DNA of 64,000 nucleotides, taken from the NCBI RefSeq assembly GCF_021404405.1, contig NZ_JABFTV010000005.1, positions 310,001 to 374,000 on the forward strand. The letters are read 5' to 3'. Position 1 is the first letter of the stretch. Every line of letters starts with the position of its first letter. The DNA is from Billgrantia aerodenitrificans (GTDB lineage: Bacteria > Pseudomonadota > Gammaproteobacteria > Pseudomonadales > Halomonadaceae). Both the position numbers and the translations under genes were made by a program. Below the pieces are notes generated by a model. The model saw nothing but the letters and a program-made list of their open reading frames with translations. It was not told the DNA's origin and made no database searches. Below, piece after piece: positions 50,031 to 59,583 of this stretch.

Positions 50031-51209
50031 TCAGGCTGGTATCAGATAGGGCATGCCGTGAAACTCAGCCGCCTGCTTCGTGTACTCTCTTTTCGCTCCA
50101 TCGAATTTCTTGCCAACGATTCCGCCACGCACGGCACCCGCGGCAACATCGTGGTAGGCTGCTTCAAGCGCGGAAGAGAGCGGCTGACTGTACGGGGTCG
50201 AAATCCACGATCTCAACAAATGGCGTTTCTTTTCCTCCTCCTCAAAATCGATAAAATCAGTTCTCGAGTGCAAGATCACATGATTGTTAAGAACTTGCAT
50301 ATCCCCCGGCTCCAACACCATCTCTAAAGTAAAATCATCAGATGCAACAAGCCTATCCAGCATATCCATCGCTTCAGTCTGAGTGGCATCAGGCTGGGGA
50401 ACGCCATCGAACTCATGGGCATAGCGAATGTGGTTGCGAACATACCGACAACAGAACTCGCCATCTCGCTCAGAAAATATAGGAGCCGCATAATATGGCG
50501 GTTCGTCGGAACTCTCCTCACCTTTGCGAGAGTAATAAATATCCTTGTAGAGGGCTTCAAAAAGCTCCGGAGATGTAGAGGCAATCTCGTCTCTCACCGC
50601 TATCGAGCAAGCAATACGGCTTTCTCCGCCGCTTTTGGCAGCATTGATACAAAGCAAGCCGACCAGATCCGCCATGTCTGTGTGGTAGTCGAGACGCGCG
50701 TTTGTGTTGTAGCCCCTCCCGCTCGCAGAGCGGTAATTCCCGCCGGCATCACGCACGTCGCCGAGCAAGTCGCTATTCACTCCCTGCGGCCGAAGTACTC
50801 CCAAGTGGTTGCACAAGCCCCAGTACAGCGCCCGGATACGTTCAACGGACAACGACTCGATAGGCAACCCACGCAGAACGACAAAGCCCAACCCATGCGA
50901 GACCGCCTCTTTTACATCGGCAAGCAAGCGATCGAGGTTGCCGAATGGGAAGTCTCGGGCACAGGTTGCCAGCAGCGGCTTACCGGCATTTTCAAAAGCC
51001 GCCAAGCCCCCGAGCAGCCCTTCACGCTCTTCCTGCGACAACACCCTGACCCAGGCGTCCTCAGCATCTACCACCTCCTGGCTTTTCCAAGCCCTCGGCG
51101 TGGGGCCGACAACGCCACCGGCACATGGCCCAGTTCCTCCGGAAGAGTTCAAGCTTTTGTTTGAGAAACCTTTTTCCCAAATTTCAGGCCCTGATCCGTG
51201 CTGTGCCAT
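50031..51209 (-). CDS. TauD/TfdA-type Fe(II)/2-oxoglutarate dioxygenase
   Basis: A 392-residue oxygenase. The iron facial triad is seen as His176-x-Asp178 (DYHTDMADLVGL) and a distal His in NNHVILHSR (His314 most likely). Arg333 in RHLLRSW is the probable 2-oxoglutarate ligand. Other TauD-fold marks are GFVVLRGLP and the NYNTNARLDYH approach. It would hydroxylate a substrate at the cost of 2-oxoglutarate and O2. The RBS GGAG precedes ATG 51209. It is the first gene of the TRAP-hydrolase unit and starts opposite the leuC-like gene across a 374-base control region. Related enzymes include gamma-butyrobetaine-type hydroxylases, so the substrate is open. Confidence 0.92.
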   Translation of the reverse strand: MAQHGSGPEIWEKGFSNKSLNSSGGTGPCAGGVVGPTPRAWKSQEVVDAEDAWVRVLSQEEREGLLGGLAAFENAGKPLLATCARDFPFGNLDRLLADVKEAVSHGLGFVVLRGLPIESLSVERIRALYWGLCNHLGVLRPQGVNSDLLGDVRDAGGNYRSASGRGYNTNARLDYHTDMADLVGLLCINAAKSGGESRIACSIAVRDEIASTSPELFEALYKDIYYSRKGEESSDEPPYYAAPIFSERDGEFCCRYVRNHIRYAHEFDGVPQPDATQTEAMDMLDRLVASDDFTLEMVLEPGDMQVLNNHVILHSRTDFIDFEEEEKKRHLLRSWISTPYSQPLSSALEAAYHDVAAGAVRGGIVGKKFDGAKREYTKQAAEFHGMPYLIPA

Positions 51210-51583
51210 GTCTCATCTCCAGTTGATAGATTCTTGTCTGTATACTGGCGAATCTCAGCCTTGCTCATTGGATACGTTTTGTCAAATCCCAGCCCCTTCG
51301 AACTAGCGGAAAAAATTTGACGATCCGAAAAAAAGGCCGCATCAACTGTCAGAATTTAAATTTTAATCCTTATTTATCAATTGTTTATGTTAACACGCAT
51401 GTTGCACACGCCTATCGTGCTTAGCAGCAACATCAATAGCCAGCGCATCGCCCCGACATGAGAAACAACCCTCACAGCGCTTGATTGGATACGATATGTG
51501 GTATATGTATACTCTAGCTGGCATCACACGCCCAGCGATGGCTAACAACGACAGCGAGGCCAACGACAGCGAGGCACGCAGCG
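51210..51583. promoter_or_regulatory. Divergent control region between dioxygenase and leuC-like genes
   Basis: A 374-base AT-rich region with no convincing gene. It contains two copies of TTGGATACG (51268-51276 and 51485-51494, the second extended to TTGGATACGA) and two GTATAC cores (51239-51245 as TGTATAC and 51507-51512). The same decamer occurs upstream of the tctC-like gene. These are candidate operators, possibly for the GntR/FCD protein coded at 56794-57468; the assignment is inference. Confidence 0.6.
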
Positions 51584-52978
51584 ATGGGAAGAACACTTTT
51601 CGACAAGATATGGGAGTCGCATGTCATCAGCGAACGAGACAATGGCACTGCACTCCTTTTCATCGACCGCCACCTAGTTCACGACGCCACAGCGCAAGCA
51701 TTCGACCAGCTCAAGAGCGAGGGACAGAAGGTAAGAAGGCCCGACCTTACGTTCGGTATGGCCGACCATTACATTGCCACTCATGACGACCCTGATCGCG
51801 ACCCCGTGCATGACGCCATGGTGACGACACTGGCAGAAAATGCTCGCGAGCAGGGAATCACCTCCTTCGGAGCGAATGATGAGCGCCAGGGGATCGTACA
51901 CGTAGCGGGTCCCGAGCTGGGGCTGACCCTGCCAGGCACTCTGCTCGTTTGCGGCGATAGCCATACCTCCACCCACGGCGCATTAGGCGCACTGGCATTT
52001 GGCATCGGTGCCTCTGAGGTCGCTCATGTACTGGCCACACAGACGCTTTGGCAGCAGCGCCCCAAGACAATGCGGATCCGCATCGATGGAGAACTGGGAG
52101 TGCATGTCACGGCAAAAGACCTGATCCTCACCATCATCAGAACCATCGGTGCCAATGGTGGTGCCGGGTATGTCATTGAATATGCGGGTGAGGCCATAGA
52201 CAACCTGTCGATGGAGTCACGTCTTACGCTATGCAACATGTCGATAGAGGCCGGCGCTCGGGGCGGCATGATTGCACCCGATGAAACCACGTTTGCATAT
52301 TTGAAGGGCAAGCCCTTTGCGCCACAAGGAGAGCTTTTCGAACGTGCCGTAGAAGCATGGCGAGGCCTCAAGAGCGATGACGATGCCCATCATGACAAGG
52401 AAGTTGCCATAGATGCCCGCTCGATTGCCCCCACGGTAACCTGGGGAAATTCCCCCGAAACGGCCCTGCCCATTACCGGTCACATTCCGGACCTTGGAGA
52501 CATCGAGACAAGCAAGATGGAGCAATACCAAGCCACCATCGAGTACATGGGTCTCGAGCCGGGTGCGAAACTCACTTCTCTGAAAGTCGACCGGGTATTC
52601 ATCGGCTCCTGCACCAATAGCCGCCTGGAAGACCTTCGTGAAGCCGCGAAAATTGCAAAGCTTGGCAGAGCCAAAGTGCCTACTATCGTCGTGCCCGGTT
52701 CTCAGCAAGTCCGTCAGCAAGCAGAAAAAGAAGGATTGCACGAAATCTTTCACCAGGCAGGTTTCGAGTGGCGTGAGCCTGGTTGCTCCATGTGCGTTGC
52801 CATGAACGGCGATTCGGTACCAAGCGGTGCTCGTTGCGCATCCACCTCCAATCGCAACTTCGCTGGCCGCCAAGGCCCGGGAAGTCGTACGCATCTCATG
52901 AGCCCAGCAATGGCCGCCGCCGCTGCCATTACCGGTCACCTCACCGACGTCAGGGAGCTGGAGGGCACCAAATGCTAG
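51584..52978 (+). CDS. leuC: LeuC-like hydro-lyase large subunit (aconitase superfamily)
   Basis: A 464-residue large subunit of a two-subunit 4Fe-4S dehydratase, closest by eye to 3-isopropylmalate dehydratase. The cluster Cys are 343 (IGSCTNSR), 401 and 404 ([10 protein letters not shown]). Other marks are the [35 protein letters not shown] and [17 protein letters not shown] segments. The next genes are LeuD-like and an isocitrate lyase/PEP-mutase-type lyase, not leuB or leuA, and importers surround the unit. A catabolic dehydratase (maleate, citraconate or dimethylmaleate hydratase type) is therefore as likely as leucine synthesis. Confidence 0.92.
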   Translation: MGRTLFDKIWESHVISERDNGTALLFIDRHLVHDATAQAFDQLKSEGQKVRRPDLTFGMADHYIATHDDPDRDPVHDAMVTTLAENAREQGITSFGANDERQGIVHVAGPELGLTLPGTLLVCGDSHTSTHGALGALAFGIGASEVAHVLATQTLWQQRPKTMRIRIDGELGVHVTAKDLILTIIRTIGANGGAGYVIEYAGEAIDNLSMESRLTLCNMSIEAGARGGMIAPDETTFAYLKGKPFAPQGELFERAVEAWRGLKSDDDAHHDKEVAIDARSIAPTVTWGNSPETALPITGHIPDLGDIETSKMEQYQATIEYMGLEPGAKLTSLKVDRVFIGSCTNSRLEDLREAAKIAKLGRAKVPTIVVPGSQQVRQQAEKEGLHEIFHQAGFEWREPGCSMCVAMNGDSVPSGARCASTSNRNFAGRQGPGSRTHLMSPAMAAAAAITGHLTDVRELEGTKC

Positions 52979-53589
52979 CTTTTACCACTCACCGTGGACA
53001 GGCTCTGAGCCTGCCTTGGGAAAACATCGACACCGATCAAATCATACCGGCGCGATATCTACATCGGCCCCGTGAAGCCGGATACGAGGATCAACTCTTT
53101 CATGATCTGCGCTTTACGCCTGATGGCAAGCCGAAAGTAGGATTTCCCCTCAATGACCCCACCCAGGCAGAGTCGACTATTCTCATTGCCGGGAGAAACT
53201 TCGGATGTGGTTCATCACGCGAGCACGCAGTATGGGCACTTCTCGATTATGGCTTTCGTGTCGTCATTGCTCCGGATTTTGGCGATATTTTTTTCAATAA
53301 TAGCCTGAAGAACGGTCTCTTAGTGATTCGCCTGGATGAGCAAAGCATCCAGTCTCTGATGCATGAAGAAGGCCAACCCCAAATATTGACCGTTGACTTG
53401 CCTCAGCAAAGCATCATCAACAGCTCAGATTTACGTTTCCCCTTTGAAATCGATGCTTATCGAAAAGAAGCTCTATTAAAAGGCGAGTCGGAAATTCAAA
53501 TGACTTATCGCCTGCTAGATAAAATCAAACAATTCGAAACACACCACATCAACGCCAACCCCTGGGTCGCAACACCACCAGCATCATGA
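52972..53589 (+). CDS. leuD: LeuD-like hydro-lyase small subunit
   Basis: A 205-residue swivel-domain subunit that completes the active site of the LeuC-like protein. It carries [14 protein letters not shown] (substrate-recognition start), [42 protein letters not shown], all typical. The ATG overlaps the leuC-like stop as ATGCTAG, with GGAGGG upstream, so the two are translated together. The length is normal for LeuD (about 200). As with the large subunit, the neighbours suggest a catabolic substrate. Confidence 0.93.
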   Translation: MLAFTTHRGQALSLPWENIDTDQIIPARYLHRPREAGYEDQLFHDLRFTPDGKPKVGFPLNDPTQAESTILIAGRNFGCGSSREHAVWALLDYGFRVVIAPDFGDIFFNNSLKNGLLVIRLDEQSIQSLMHEEGQPQILTVDLPQQSIINSSDLRFPFEIDAYRKEALLKGESEIQMTYRLLDKIKQFETHHINANPWVATPPAS

Positions 53590-53635
53590 GGGTGCCGAAG
53601 GTGAACAATCGGTATATACAAAGGAGAAGTAAAAA

Positions 53636-54493
53636 ATGACAGCCAAGTCACTTAAAGAACAGCTTAACTCTGGCGAAATCGTCGTTGCACCAGGCATCTA
53701 TGATATGATTTCAGCCCTGATAGCCGATCGCATGGGCTTCAAGGCTCTCTACGTGACGGGTTATGGCACGGTTGCCTCTCACCTGGGCCTACCCGACGCC
53801 GGCATTGCCACTTACAGCGACATGGTCGGCAGAATCGCCACCATGGCGAAAATGACCGACACCCCCATAATCGCCGATGCCGACACCGGCTATGGCGGCC
53901 TGCTCAACGTTCATCATACCGTACGAGGCTATGAGGAAGCCGGGGCATCCGCCGTTCAACTGGAAGACCAGGAATTCCCGAAGAAATGCGGTCATACGCC
54001 AGACCGTCGAGTCATCCCCTTGGAAGACATGGTGCAAAAGATCAAGGTCGCCTGCGATGCGAGGCGTAGCGACGATCTTGTGATCATTGCACGGACGGAC
54101 TCGCGCACGGCATTGGGACTCGATGAAGCATTGAAGCGCGCGCAGGCCTACAGCGATGCGGGTGCCGACGTCATCTTCATCGAATCGCCCGAGTCGGAGC
54201 AGGAAATGGAAACCATAGGCAAGCGCATCGACAAGCCGCTGATCGCCAACATGGTACCAGGGGGTCGTACACCATTATTGTCAGCCGAAAAGCTGCAGTC
54301 GCTGGGCTTCGCTCTGGCCATCCACCCTGCCGCCGGCTTCCTGGCCACCGCCGCGGCGCTGGAAAAGAGCTATGCGGACTTGAAGGAAAACGGCGACGTA
54401 ACCGACGCTTCCCAGCTGTATAGCTTCAGTGAGTTCAATAAGCTGATTGGCTTCCCGGAAGTTTGGGAGTTCGAAAAGCATTATATGGGCTAG
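53636..54493 (+). CDS. Isocitrate lyase/PEP mutase-family lyase (2,3-dimethylmalate or methylisocitrate lyase-like)
   Basis: A 285-residue TIM-barrel lyase. Mg-binding DADTGYGG lies at 81-88 and the family catalytic loop KKCGH at 116-120, preceded by VQLEDQEFP. The KKCGH loop with catalytic Cys is found in true C-C lyases (isocitrate, 2-methylisocitrate, 2,3-dimethylmalate lyases), unlike PEP mutase. It would cleave a 2-hydroxy diacid to pyruvate or a related oxoacid plus a smaller acid. The RBS AAAGGAG precedes ATG 53636. Following LeuCD it mirrors the dimethylmaleate hydratase/dimethylmalate lyase pair of nicotinate fermentation (recalled biochemistry). Confidence 0.9.
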   Translation: MTAKSLKEQLNSGEIVVAPGIYDMISALIADRMGFKALYVTGYGTVASHLGLPDAGIATYSDMVGRIATMAKMTDTPIIADADTGYGGLLNVHHTVRGYEEAGASAVQLEDQEFPKKCGHTPDRRVIPLEDMVQKIKVACDARRSDDLVIIARTDSRTALGLDEALKRAQAYSDAGADVIFIESPESEQEMETIGKRIDKPLIANMVPGGRTPLLSAEKLQSLGFALAIHPAAGFLATAAALEKSYADLKENGDVTDASQLYSFSEFNKLIGFPEVWEFEKHYMG

Positions 54494-54506
54494 CCTCTGC
54501 CGATGA

Positions 54507-54530
54507 CTCACCGGGCATTGGCCCGGTGAG
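54507..54530 (+). terminator. GC-rich hairpin after the lyase gene
   Basis: Perfect 10-bp stem CTCACCGGGC / GCCCGGTGAG with loop ATTG, 13 bases after the lyase stop, followed by ATTTCC rather than a long T-run. It could be a terminator or an attenuator before the AbrB-family gene. Confidence 0.6.
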
Positions 54531-54562
54531 ATTTCCATGCCCAGCCACTCAGGACTCACGGT

Positions 54563-55588
54563 TTGGACACCCATATTTCGAGTACGGCCCGAACCCTGGC
54601 TTTGGCCAGCCTGGGCGGGCTGGTCGGCAGCGCTGCCGGGCTTCCTGCAGGCTGGCTGCTTGGCGCCATCGGCGCAACCTTGGCAGCCAGCCTCGCCGGC
54701 TTTCGCCTCCATTACCCCGGCGAGCTCCAGTCATTGGTCCTGGTACTAGTGGGGATCAGTATCGGCAGCTCCTTGAGCCCACGATTCTTCTCCGAAGCGG
54801 CTTCCTGGCTTCCCAGCCTGGCAGGGCTGATGGTCGCCATGCTCACCATCACGTTTACCGTCTCCTATACGCTTGCCAGACTTACCAAGCTCTCCGGGAA
54901 TACCAGTTTTCTCTCAGCCTACCCCGGGCACATGGTGCTGATTCTGCAAACGGCATCGCAATACCCTTGCAATGTACCGCAAGTCACGATGATCCAGAGC
55001 ATACGACTACTTTTTCTCGTCGTGCTTTTTCCGCTACTTGCACAAGGAGCCGTAGGCGAAAGAGTTCATCAAGTTCAGGGTACCCACTACACGGCACTCG
55101 CCCTGCTCGTTCTCGCAGCGGGCCTGGGCGCCGCCATATGTCAGCGCTGTCGGCTGCCTGCTGCCGCTCTCCTGGGTGCCATCTTGGGGGCGGCCCTGGT
55201 TTCCCTCAGTGGGTTCGAAGTGGGCAGGCTGCCCACGGGCCTGAAAGTAACGATCTTCATTCTGACCGGAGCGATGATCGGAACACGCTTCACCGACAGC
55301 AGCCTCGGCAGAATGGCCAAGCTGCTGCCCGTGTCGTGTTTTTCCGTAGCGTTGACCCTGTTGGCAACCAGCGCGATCGCCTTTCCCATCAGCGTGGCAG
55401 CCGACATACCCTTTACCCAGCTGCTATTGGCCTACGCCCCCGGCGGTGCGGAAGTCATGGCCTTGATCGCTCTCGCAGTCGGTCACGACGCAGGGTTCGT
55501 CGGAATCCATCATTTGGCCAGGTTGATGTTCATGGCCCTCAGCTTTCCTCTGCTGCTCCGACTGATGATCAGCAAGTCGAGTGACTAG
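54563..55588 (+). CDS. AbrB family inner-membrane protein
   Basis: A 341-residue protein with about ten membrane segments in two related halves, the Gram-negative AbrB duplication family (often labelled AbrB regulator or ammonia monooxygenase-like; neither label is well founded). Visible marks are GLVGSAAGLPAGWLLGAIGATLAA near the N-terminus and its echo LPAAALLGAILGAALVSL in the second half, then LAYAPGGAEVMALIALAVGHDAGFVGIHHLAR near the end. The start is a TTG at 54563 with AGGA 8 bases upstream; no in-frame ATG lies near. Many relatives sit in dicarboxylate or aromatic acid loci, so a transport role is plausible. Confidence 0.88.
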   Translation: MDTHISSTARTLALASLGGLVGSAAGLPAGWLLGAIGATLAASLAGFRLHYPGELQSLVLVLVGISIGSSLSPRFFSEAASWLPSLAGLMVAMLTITFTVSYTLARLTKLSGNTSFLSAYPGHMVLILQTASQYPCNVPQVTMIQSIRLLFLVVLFPLLAQGAVGERVHQVQGTHYTALALLVLAAGLGAAICQRCRLPAAALLGAILGAALVSLSGFEVGRLPTGLKVTIFILTGAMIGTRFTDSSLGRMAKLLPVSCFSVALTLLATSAIAFPISVAADIPFTQLLLAYAPGGAEVMALIALAVGHDAGFVGIHHLARLMFMALSFPLLLRLMISKSSD

Positions 55589-55593
55589 CGGCC

Positions 55594-55621
55594 GGCGGGC
55601 TGGGGTTTTACCCCCTCCGCC
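55594..55621. terminator. Candidate bidirectional terminator between convergent genes
   Basis: Imperfect hairpin with GGCGG and GGGG on the left, loop TTTTA, and CCCC and CCGCC on the right, between the stops of the AbrB-family gene and the alcohol dehydrogenase. Confidence 0.45.
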
Positions 55622-55633
55622 CGTATCGTGACC

Positions 55634-56794
55634 TCAATAGACAGTTCGATAGATCTCGAGAGCGTCCCGCTCCGTCACTTCCCGAGGGTTGTTCACGAGC
55701 AAGCGCTGCTGCTGCATGGCGTCTGACGCCAACTCATCAAGAGAGGACTCGAGAACACCGACATCACGCAACCTGAGCGGCAGACCGCTTCTTTTAAGTA
55801 GGGCCTCGATGCTTGCAATAAAGCTTTCGCAATCGTCCACGTTAGAGCGGGAGCGCGCTTCTTGCGTGAAAATGGGAGCCAGCTCCGCGTAGAGATCGGC
55901 TGCCGTCACCGCATTGAAACGCAGTACTGCAGGAAGCACCAAGGCGTTGGATAGCCCATGGGGCACGTGGTAATGGCCCCCCAGCGGGTAAGCCAAGGCA
56001 TGTACTGCAGCTACCGGAGCGTTGGCAAAAGCCTGCCCGGCCAAGCAGGAACCCAGCAGCATGGCTTGTCGCGCTTCCAGATCCCAGCCATCCTGCATGA
56101 CCCGATCGATATGTGTGACGAGTAGGCGCAGAGCCTCCCTGGCGAGCGTATCTGACATCGGATTCTTGCGAATCTTGCTCGTGTAGGCCTCAATCGCATG
56201 CACCATGGCATCGATACCCGTCGCCGCCGTCACATGGCGTGGCAGCCCCACCGTCAGAGTGGCATCGAGTACGGCGACATCCGGGAGCAACACCGGCGAG
56301 ACGATGCCCGATTTAGTCGTCTCGCCTGTCGTCACGATGGAGATGGGCGTCACCTCGGAGCCCGTACCTGCGGTCGTCGGCACCTGGACGAGTGGCAGCC
56401 TCTCGCCCTCGAGATTGCCCACCCCATAGGCCTCCTGCAGCGACTGGCGACAATGCAGATGGGCAAAGCATGCCACCAGCTTGGCAACATCCATTGAGCT
56501 GCCGCCGCCAAACCCGATGACCAGTTGGGCACGCATCCGCCTGGCCCGCTCCACCGCCTCGAGCACAACCGCTTCGGGAGGATCCGCCACGACGCCGTCG
56601 AACAGCTCGACCTTGGCTCCATACTTTTCGAGGTTTTCTATCGCCGGCCCCAGCAATCCTAGCTCGGCAATCCCCGGGTCCGTGACCACAAAGATACGCT
56701 CGGCCGAAAACTTGCCCACCACTTCGTGAAGACGCTCAGCCGCGCCATGTTCGACGATCAGCTGTCGCGTAGTATTGAAAACGAAACCTGGCAT
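55634..56794 (-). CDS. Iron-containing alcohol dehydrogenase
   Basis: An NAD(P)-dependent group III dehydrogenase of about 386 residues. The nucleotide-binding loop is GFGGGSSMDVAKLVACF, and metal-binding His lie in AAVHALAYPLGGHYHVPHGLSNALVLPAVLRFN. The start at 56794 has GAGGAGG and shares bases with the GntR stop (TAATG), so it is translated with the regulator. In related gene sets this family acts as hydroxyacid-oxoacid transhydrogenase, maleylacetate reductase or lactaldehyde reductase. The substrate here is unknown and probably belongs to the same pathway as LeuCD and the lyase. Confidence 0.92.
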   Translation of the reverse strand: MPGFVFNTTRQLIVEHGAAERLHEVVGKFSAERIFVVTDPGIAELGLLGPAIENLEKYGAKVELFDGVVADPPEAVVLEAVERARRMRAQLVIGFGGGSSMDVAKLVACFAHLHCRQSLQEAYGVGNLEGERLPLVQVPTTAGTGSEVTPISIVTTGETTKSGIVSPVLLPDVAVLDATLTVGLPRHVTAATGIDAMVHAIEAYTSKIRKNPMSDTLAREALRLLVTHIDRVMQDGWDLEARQAMLLGSCLAGQAFANAPVAAVHALAYPLGGHYHVPHGLSNALVLPAVLRFNAVTAADLYAELAPIFTQEARSRSNVDDCESFIASIEALLKRSGLPLRLRDVGVLESSLDELASDAMQQQRLLVNNPREVTERDALEIYRTVY

Positions 56795-57468
56795 TATTCC
56801 TCCTCGCTCGTCCTGACAAGATCGCATGCTGCCATGATGTGCGACTTCATTATCGATGAGGACCAGTCACTATCACCTGCCGCTATGGCCGCTACGAGAT
56901 CACGATGGTGTATCAAACTGCGCTGCTCATCCTTGGCCGAGAAGAATCGATACGACCGAATCAAGAAGCCGATATCCATGAGAGACAGCGCCGTTTCCTC
57001 AAGCTTGGAATTGTCTGCCAGTTTCAGAATCTTGGTATGAAACTTTCTGTTCAATACCGACAGAGACTCGACCGTCTCAGGCGCCAACCGATAGCTTTCC
57101 ATTTCCTCGCAGATCAGTTCGAGATCTCTGATATCCCTCGGCGTGGCATTTCGCGCCGCAAGCCCGGCGGCACAGCTTTCAAGGCAGGCCCTGACCTGAA
57201 ATATCTCTATCGCGTCTTTCCTTGTCCAGCCACGCACCGCAGCACCGGAATTGGGATGAAACACCACGAATCCATCCTGGGCGAGGCGATGCAACGCCGT
57301 TCGCACGGGTGTTCTGCTGGTACCCACCCGATTTGCCAGCTCATCTTCACGAAGCCTGTCATTGGGCTGGTATTCACCGGCAAGAATCGCTTCGCGTATG
57401 ATGATATAAGCCCTTTCAGGAGCGGGAAGGTTAGTGAATCTTGGGCTAGCTGTGTCTAAAACTTCCAT
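56794..57468 (-). CDS. GntR family (FCD type) transcriptional regulator
   Basis: A repressor-type regulator of 224 residues. The N-terminal winged helix (AYIIIREAILAGEYQPNDRLREDELANRVGTSRTPVRTALHRLAQDGFV) is followed by an all-helical FCD ligand domain with the metal-binding pattern (FHTKILKLADNSKLEE and LIHHRDLVAAIAAGD). ATG 57468 is preceded by AAGGTGGGAAA; the in-frame ATG at 57510 is less suitable. The gene lies between tctA and the alcohol dehydrogenase in a five-gene unit. It is the best local candidate to bind the TTGGATACG(A) motifs. Confidence 0.93.
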   Translation of the reverse strand: MEVLDTASPRFTNLPAPERAYIIIREAILAGEYQPNDRLREDELANRVGTSRTPVRTALHRLAQDGFVVFHPNSGAAVRGWTRKDAIEIFQVRACLESCAAGLAARNATPRDIRDLELICEEMESYRLAPETVESLSVLNRKFHTKILKLADNSKLEETALSLMDIGFLIRSYRFFSAKDEQRSLIHHRDLVAAIAAGDSDWSSSIMKSHIMAACDLVRTSEEE

Positions 57469-57510
57469 ATTTTCCCACCTTGCACGATATTTTCTCATTC
57501 CATAGATCAA

Positions 57511-59034
57511 TCAGGTACGCCTTGCATACCCCAGACTCTCTTTTGCATTACGATATATCTTAAAGGCGATAGGCGCCAAGCAGAACAAGATCATGCATAG
57601 CAGGATGAGGCTCACAGGTCGGTTCAGGAAAATGCCTATGGAGAGCTCACCCGCCCCCTGGAAGGTTCTCATCAACTGGCGATCCAGTATCGGGCCGAGG
57701 ATGATACCGAGAATGACCGCTATCAGGGGGTAGTCATATTTTCTCATCAAGATTCCCAACGCTGCAAAAACGAGCATGATCTTCACATCGAACATTTGCA
57801 GGCTGATAGCGTAAGTTCCCGCCACTGAAAATACAGCAATCAAGGGAATCAAAACGATAGTAGGTATATTGATTACCTTGGCTGCGTACAGCGATACCAG
57901 CAGACCAGCCATGAGCAGGAAGAAAGAAGCTACGACTTGCGCAAACATGATCCCGTATACGAGGCCCTGGTGATCGATGAACAATCTCGGCCCGGGGATT
58001 AGCCCTTGCAGCATGAAGGCACCTACCATTACCGCAGTCGCTAAACCACCCGGAATGCCCAAGGACAGCATGGTAGCCAGAGCACCCCCTTCGGATGCAT
58101 TGTTTGCCGACTCAGCGCTGATCAACCCCTCTTCCGCTCCCTTTCCAAATCCTTCCGGCTTCTTTGAGCTTCGCTTGGCCTCATTATAGCTTACGACGCT
58201 AGCCACGGTGGCACCAGCACCAGGCAGAGCGCCGATGATAACACCGATGGTGCTTGACTTTAACACTGTCAAGGGATGCTTCAAAACACGACCGAAACCG
58301 TAGAGAAGACTATGCAGATTTTTTTCACTTTCGCCTTTGCGTTTGCTTCCACCGGTAACGTAACGCTGCTGCAACATATAGAACAGTTCTGAAAAACCGA
58401 TCAGTCCTATCAAAGCCGGTATGACAGGAATGCCGTCCATCAATTCAAAATAACCGTGGGTACCACGAATTGCACCGGTCGACGTCATGCCTACGGTTCC
58501 CAACAGTACCCCAAAACCACCCGCGATGATGGCCTTGAGAAAGCTGTTATGTAACGCAGCAATAACCGTAAGCCCCAACACACCCACCAGGAACAGTTCG
58601 GGCGGACCGAACATCAACGCAACCGTGACGATAAGCGGCATGACCAGAATCAGAAAGAAAGCACCGAGCAGGTTGCCCATGGCGGATGAGGCGACTGCCA
58701 TACCCAGTGCCTCACTCGCTCTTCCCTGCTTCGTCATTGGGTTACCGTCAAAGCCTGTCACGATAGCCTGGGGAGAGCCCGGTATGTTCAGCAGAATCGA
58801 GGAGATGGAGCTGCCGAAATTCCCTCCCGCATAAATGGCAGTGAGAAATGCTATCCCCAGAACCGGGCTCATTGGGTAAGTCAGCGGCAGCATGATGCTG
58901 ATGGCCAGAGGCGTACTGAACCCAGGAATGGCACCGGTAATGATTCCGAAAAACACTCCTAAAAGAATAATGGACATGACCTTCCAATCGGCAAGAAGGC
59001 CAAGACCCTCCAAGATAGGAGCAGCATCGAACAT
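57511..59034 (-). CDS. Tripartite tricarboxylate transporter large permease (TctA family)
   Basis: A 507-residue inner-membrane subunit with about 12 membrane segments. Signature segments include FFGIITGAIPGFSTPLAISIMLPLTY, IYAGGNFGSSISSILLNIPGSP, GVIIGALPGAGATVASVVSYNEAKRSSKKPEGFGKGAEEGLISAESANNASEGGALATMLSLGIPG and GLIPGPRLF. ATG 59034 follows GGAGATTTTTT. It takes up a di- or tricarboxylate delivered by the TctC-type protein. It lies 21 bases after tctB and 42 bases before the GntR gene. Confidence 0.97.
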   Translation of the reverse strand: MFDAAPILEGLGLLADWKVMSIILLGVFFGIITGAIPGFSTPLAISIMLPLTYPMSPVLGIAFLTAIYAGGNFGSSISSILLNIPGSPQAIVTGFDGNPMTKQGRASEALGMAVASSAMGNLLGAFFLILVMPLIVTVALMFGPPELFLVGVLGLTVIAALHNSFLKAIIAGGFGVLLGTVGMTSTGAIRGTHGYFELMDGIPVIPALIGLIGFSELFYMLQQRYVTGGSKRKGESEKNLHSLLYGFGRVLKHPLTVLKSSTIGVIIGALPGAGATVASVVSYNEAKRSSKKPEGFGKGAEEGLISAESANNASEGGALATMLSLGIPGGLATAVMVGAFMLQGLIPGPRLFIDHQGLVYGIMFAQVVASFFLLMAGLLVSLYAAKVINIPTIVLIPLIAVFSVAGTYAISLQMFDVKIMLVFAALGILMRKYDYPLIAVILGIILGPILDRQLMRTFQGAGELSIGIFLNRPVSLILLCMILFCLAPIAFKIYRNAKESLGYARRT

Positions 59035-59055
59035 AAAAAATCTCCGACCAAGCGG

Positions 59056-59541
59056 TTAAAATAGAATTCCTTTAGGAAGCGGGATGCTCAGCCACATATC
59101 GAAAGTCAAATGAATGAACAGAGCCGTTCCTGCGGGAAAAATTACAATAATCAGCCAAGATTTAACGGAGAAAAAAATCAAAAGCAATGCCATATAGAGC
59201 CAGGATGAGATCACGAAACCCACCCACTCAATTCCAAACACATAAGCCACTGTCAGCACCGCAAACGACACCGTTGCTGCTTTGTTGGTGATTTTTCTCT
59301 CGCCTGCTTCGCTGCCGGAAGCGGATACTGGCTTACCAATCAGCAAGCTATACACGTAAGCAGCTACCAGAATGGTAAACGCCACGACTATAACGAAATA
59401 TACCGGCTGAATGAGCAGCAAGTTAACTTCACGCCTTGGCAACCCGCTTACTTCCATGTAATAGTAAGTTGCGTAAGCCAGCATGATAGAAGGAACGATA
59501 AACTCACCGCCCTTCTTTCCCAACTGCCTTAAAAAATCCAT
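59056..59541 (-). CDS. Tripartite tricarboxylate transporter small subunit (TctB family)
   Basis: A 161-residue protein with four membrane segments, starting MDFLRQLGKKGGEF and ending WLSIPLPKGILF, an end typical of TctB. It is the accessory membrane subunit of the TTT importer. Only a weak ribosome site (GGGATG) precedes ATG 59541, and a GC-rich hairpin lies between it and the tctC gene, both consistent with lower expression than the binding protein. Confidence 0.93.
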   Translation of the reverse strand: MDFLRQLGKKGGEFIVPSIMLAYATYYYMEVSGLPRREVNLLLIQPVYFVIVVAFTILVAAYVYSLLIGKPVSASGSEAGERKITNKAATVSFAVLTVAYVFGIEWVGFVISSWLYMALLLIFFSVKSWLIIVIFPAGTALFIHLTFDMWLSIPLPKGILF

Positions 59542-59583
59542 AAGCGTTCATCCCATAAAGCAATTAGTGCGTGCCAAGGAAAA

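Noticed and set aside
53877..54083. Short alternative frames inside the lyase gene
   Set aside because: Shadows of a clear isocitrate lyase/PEP-mutase-family gene.
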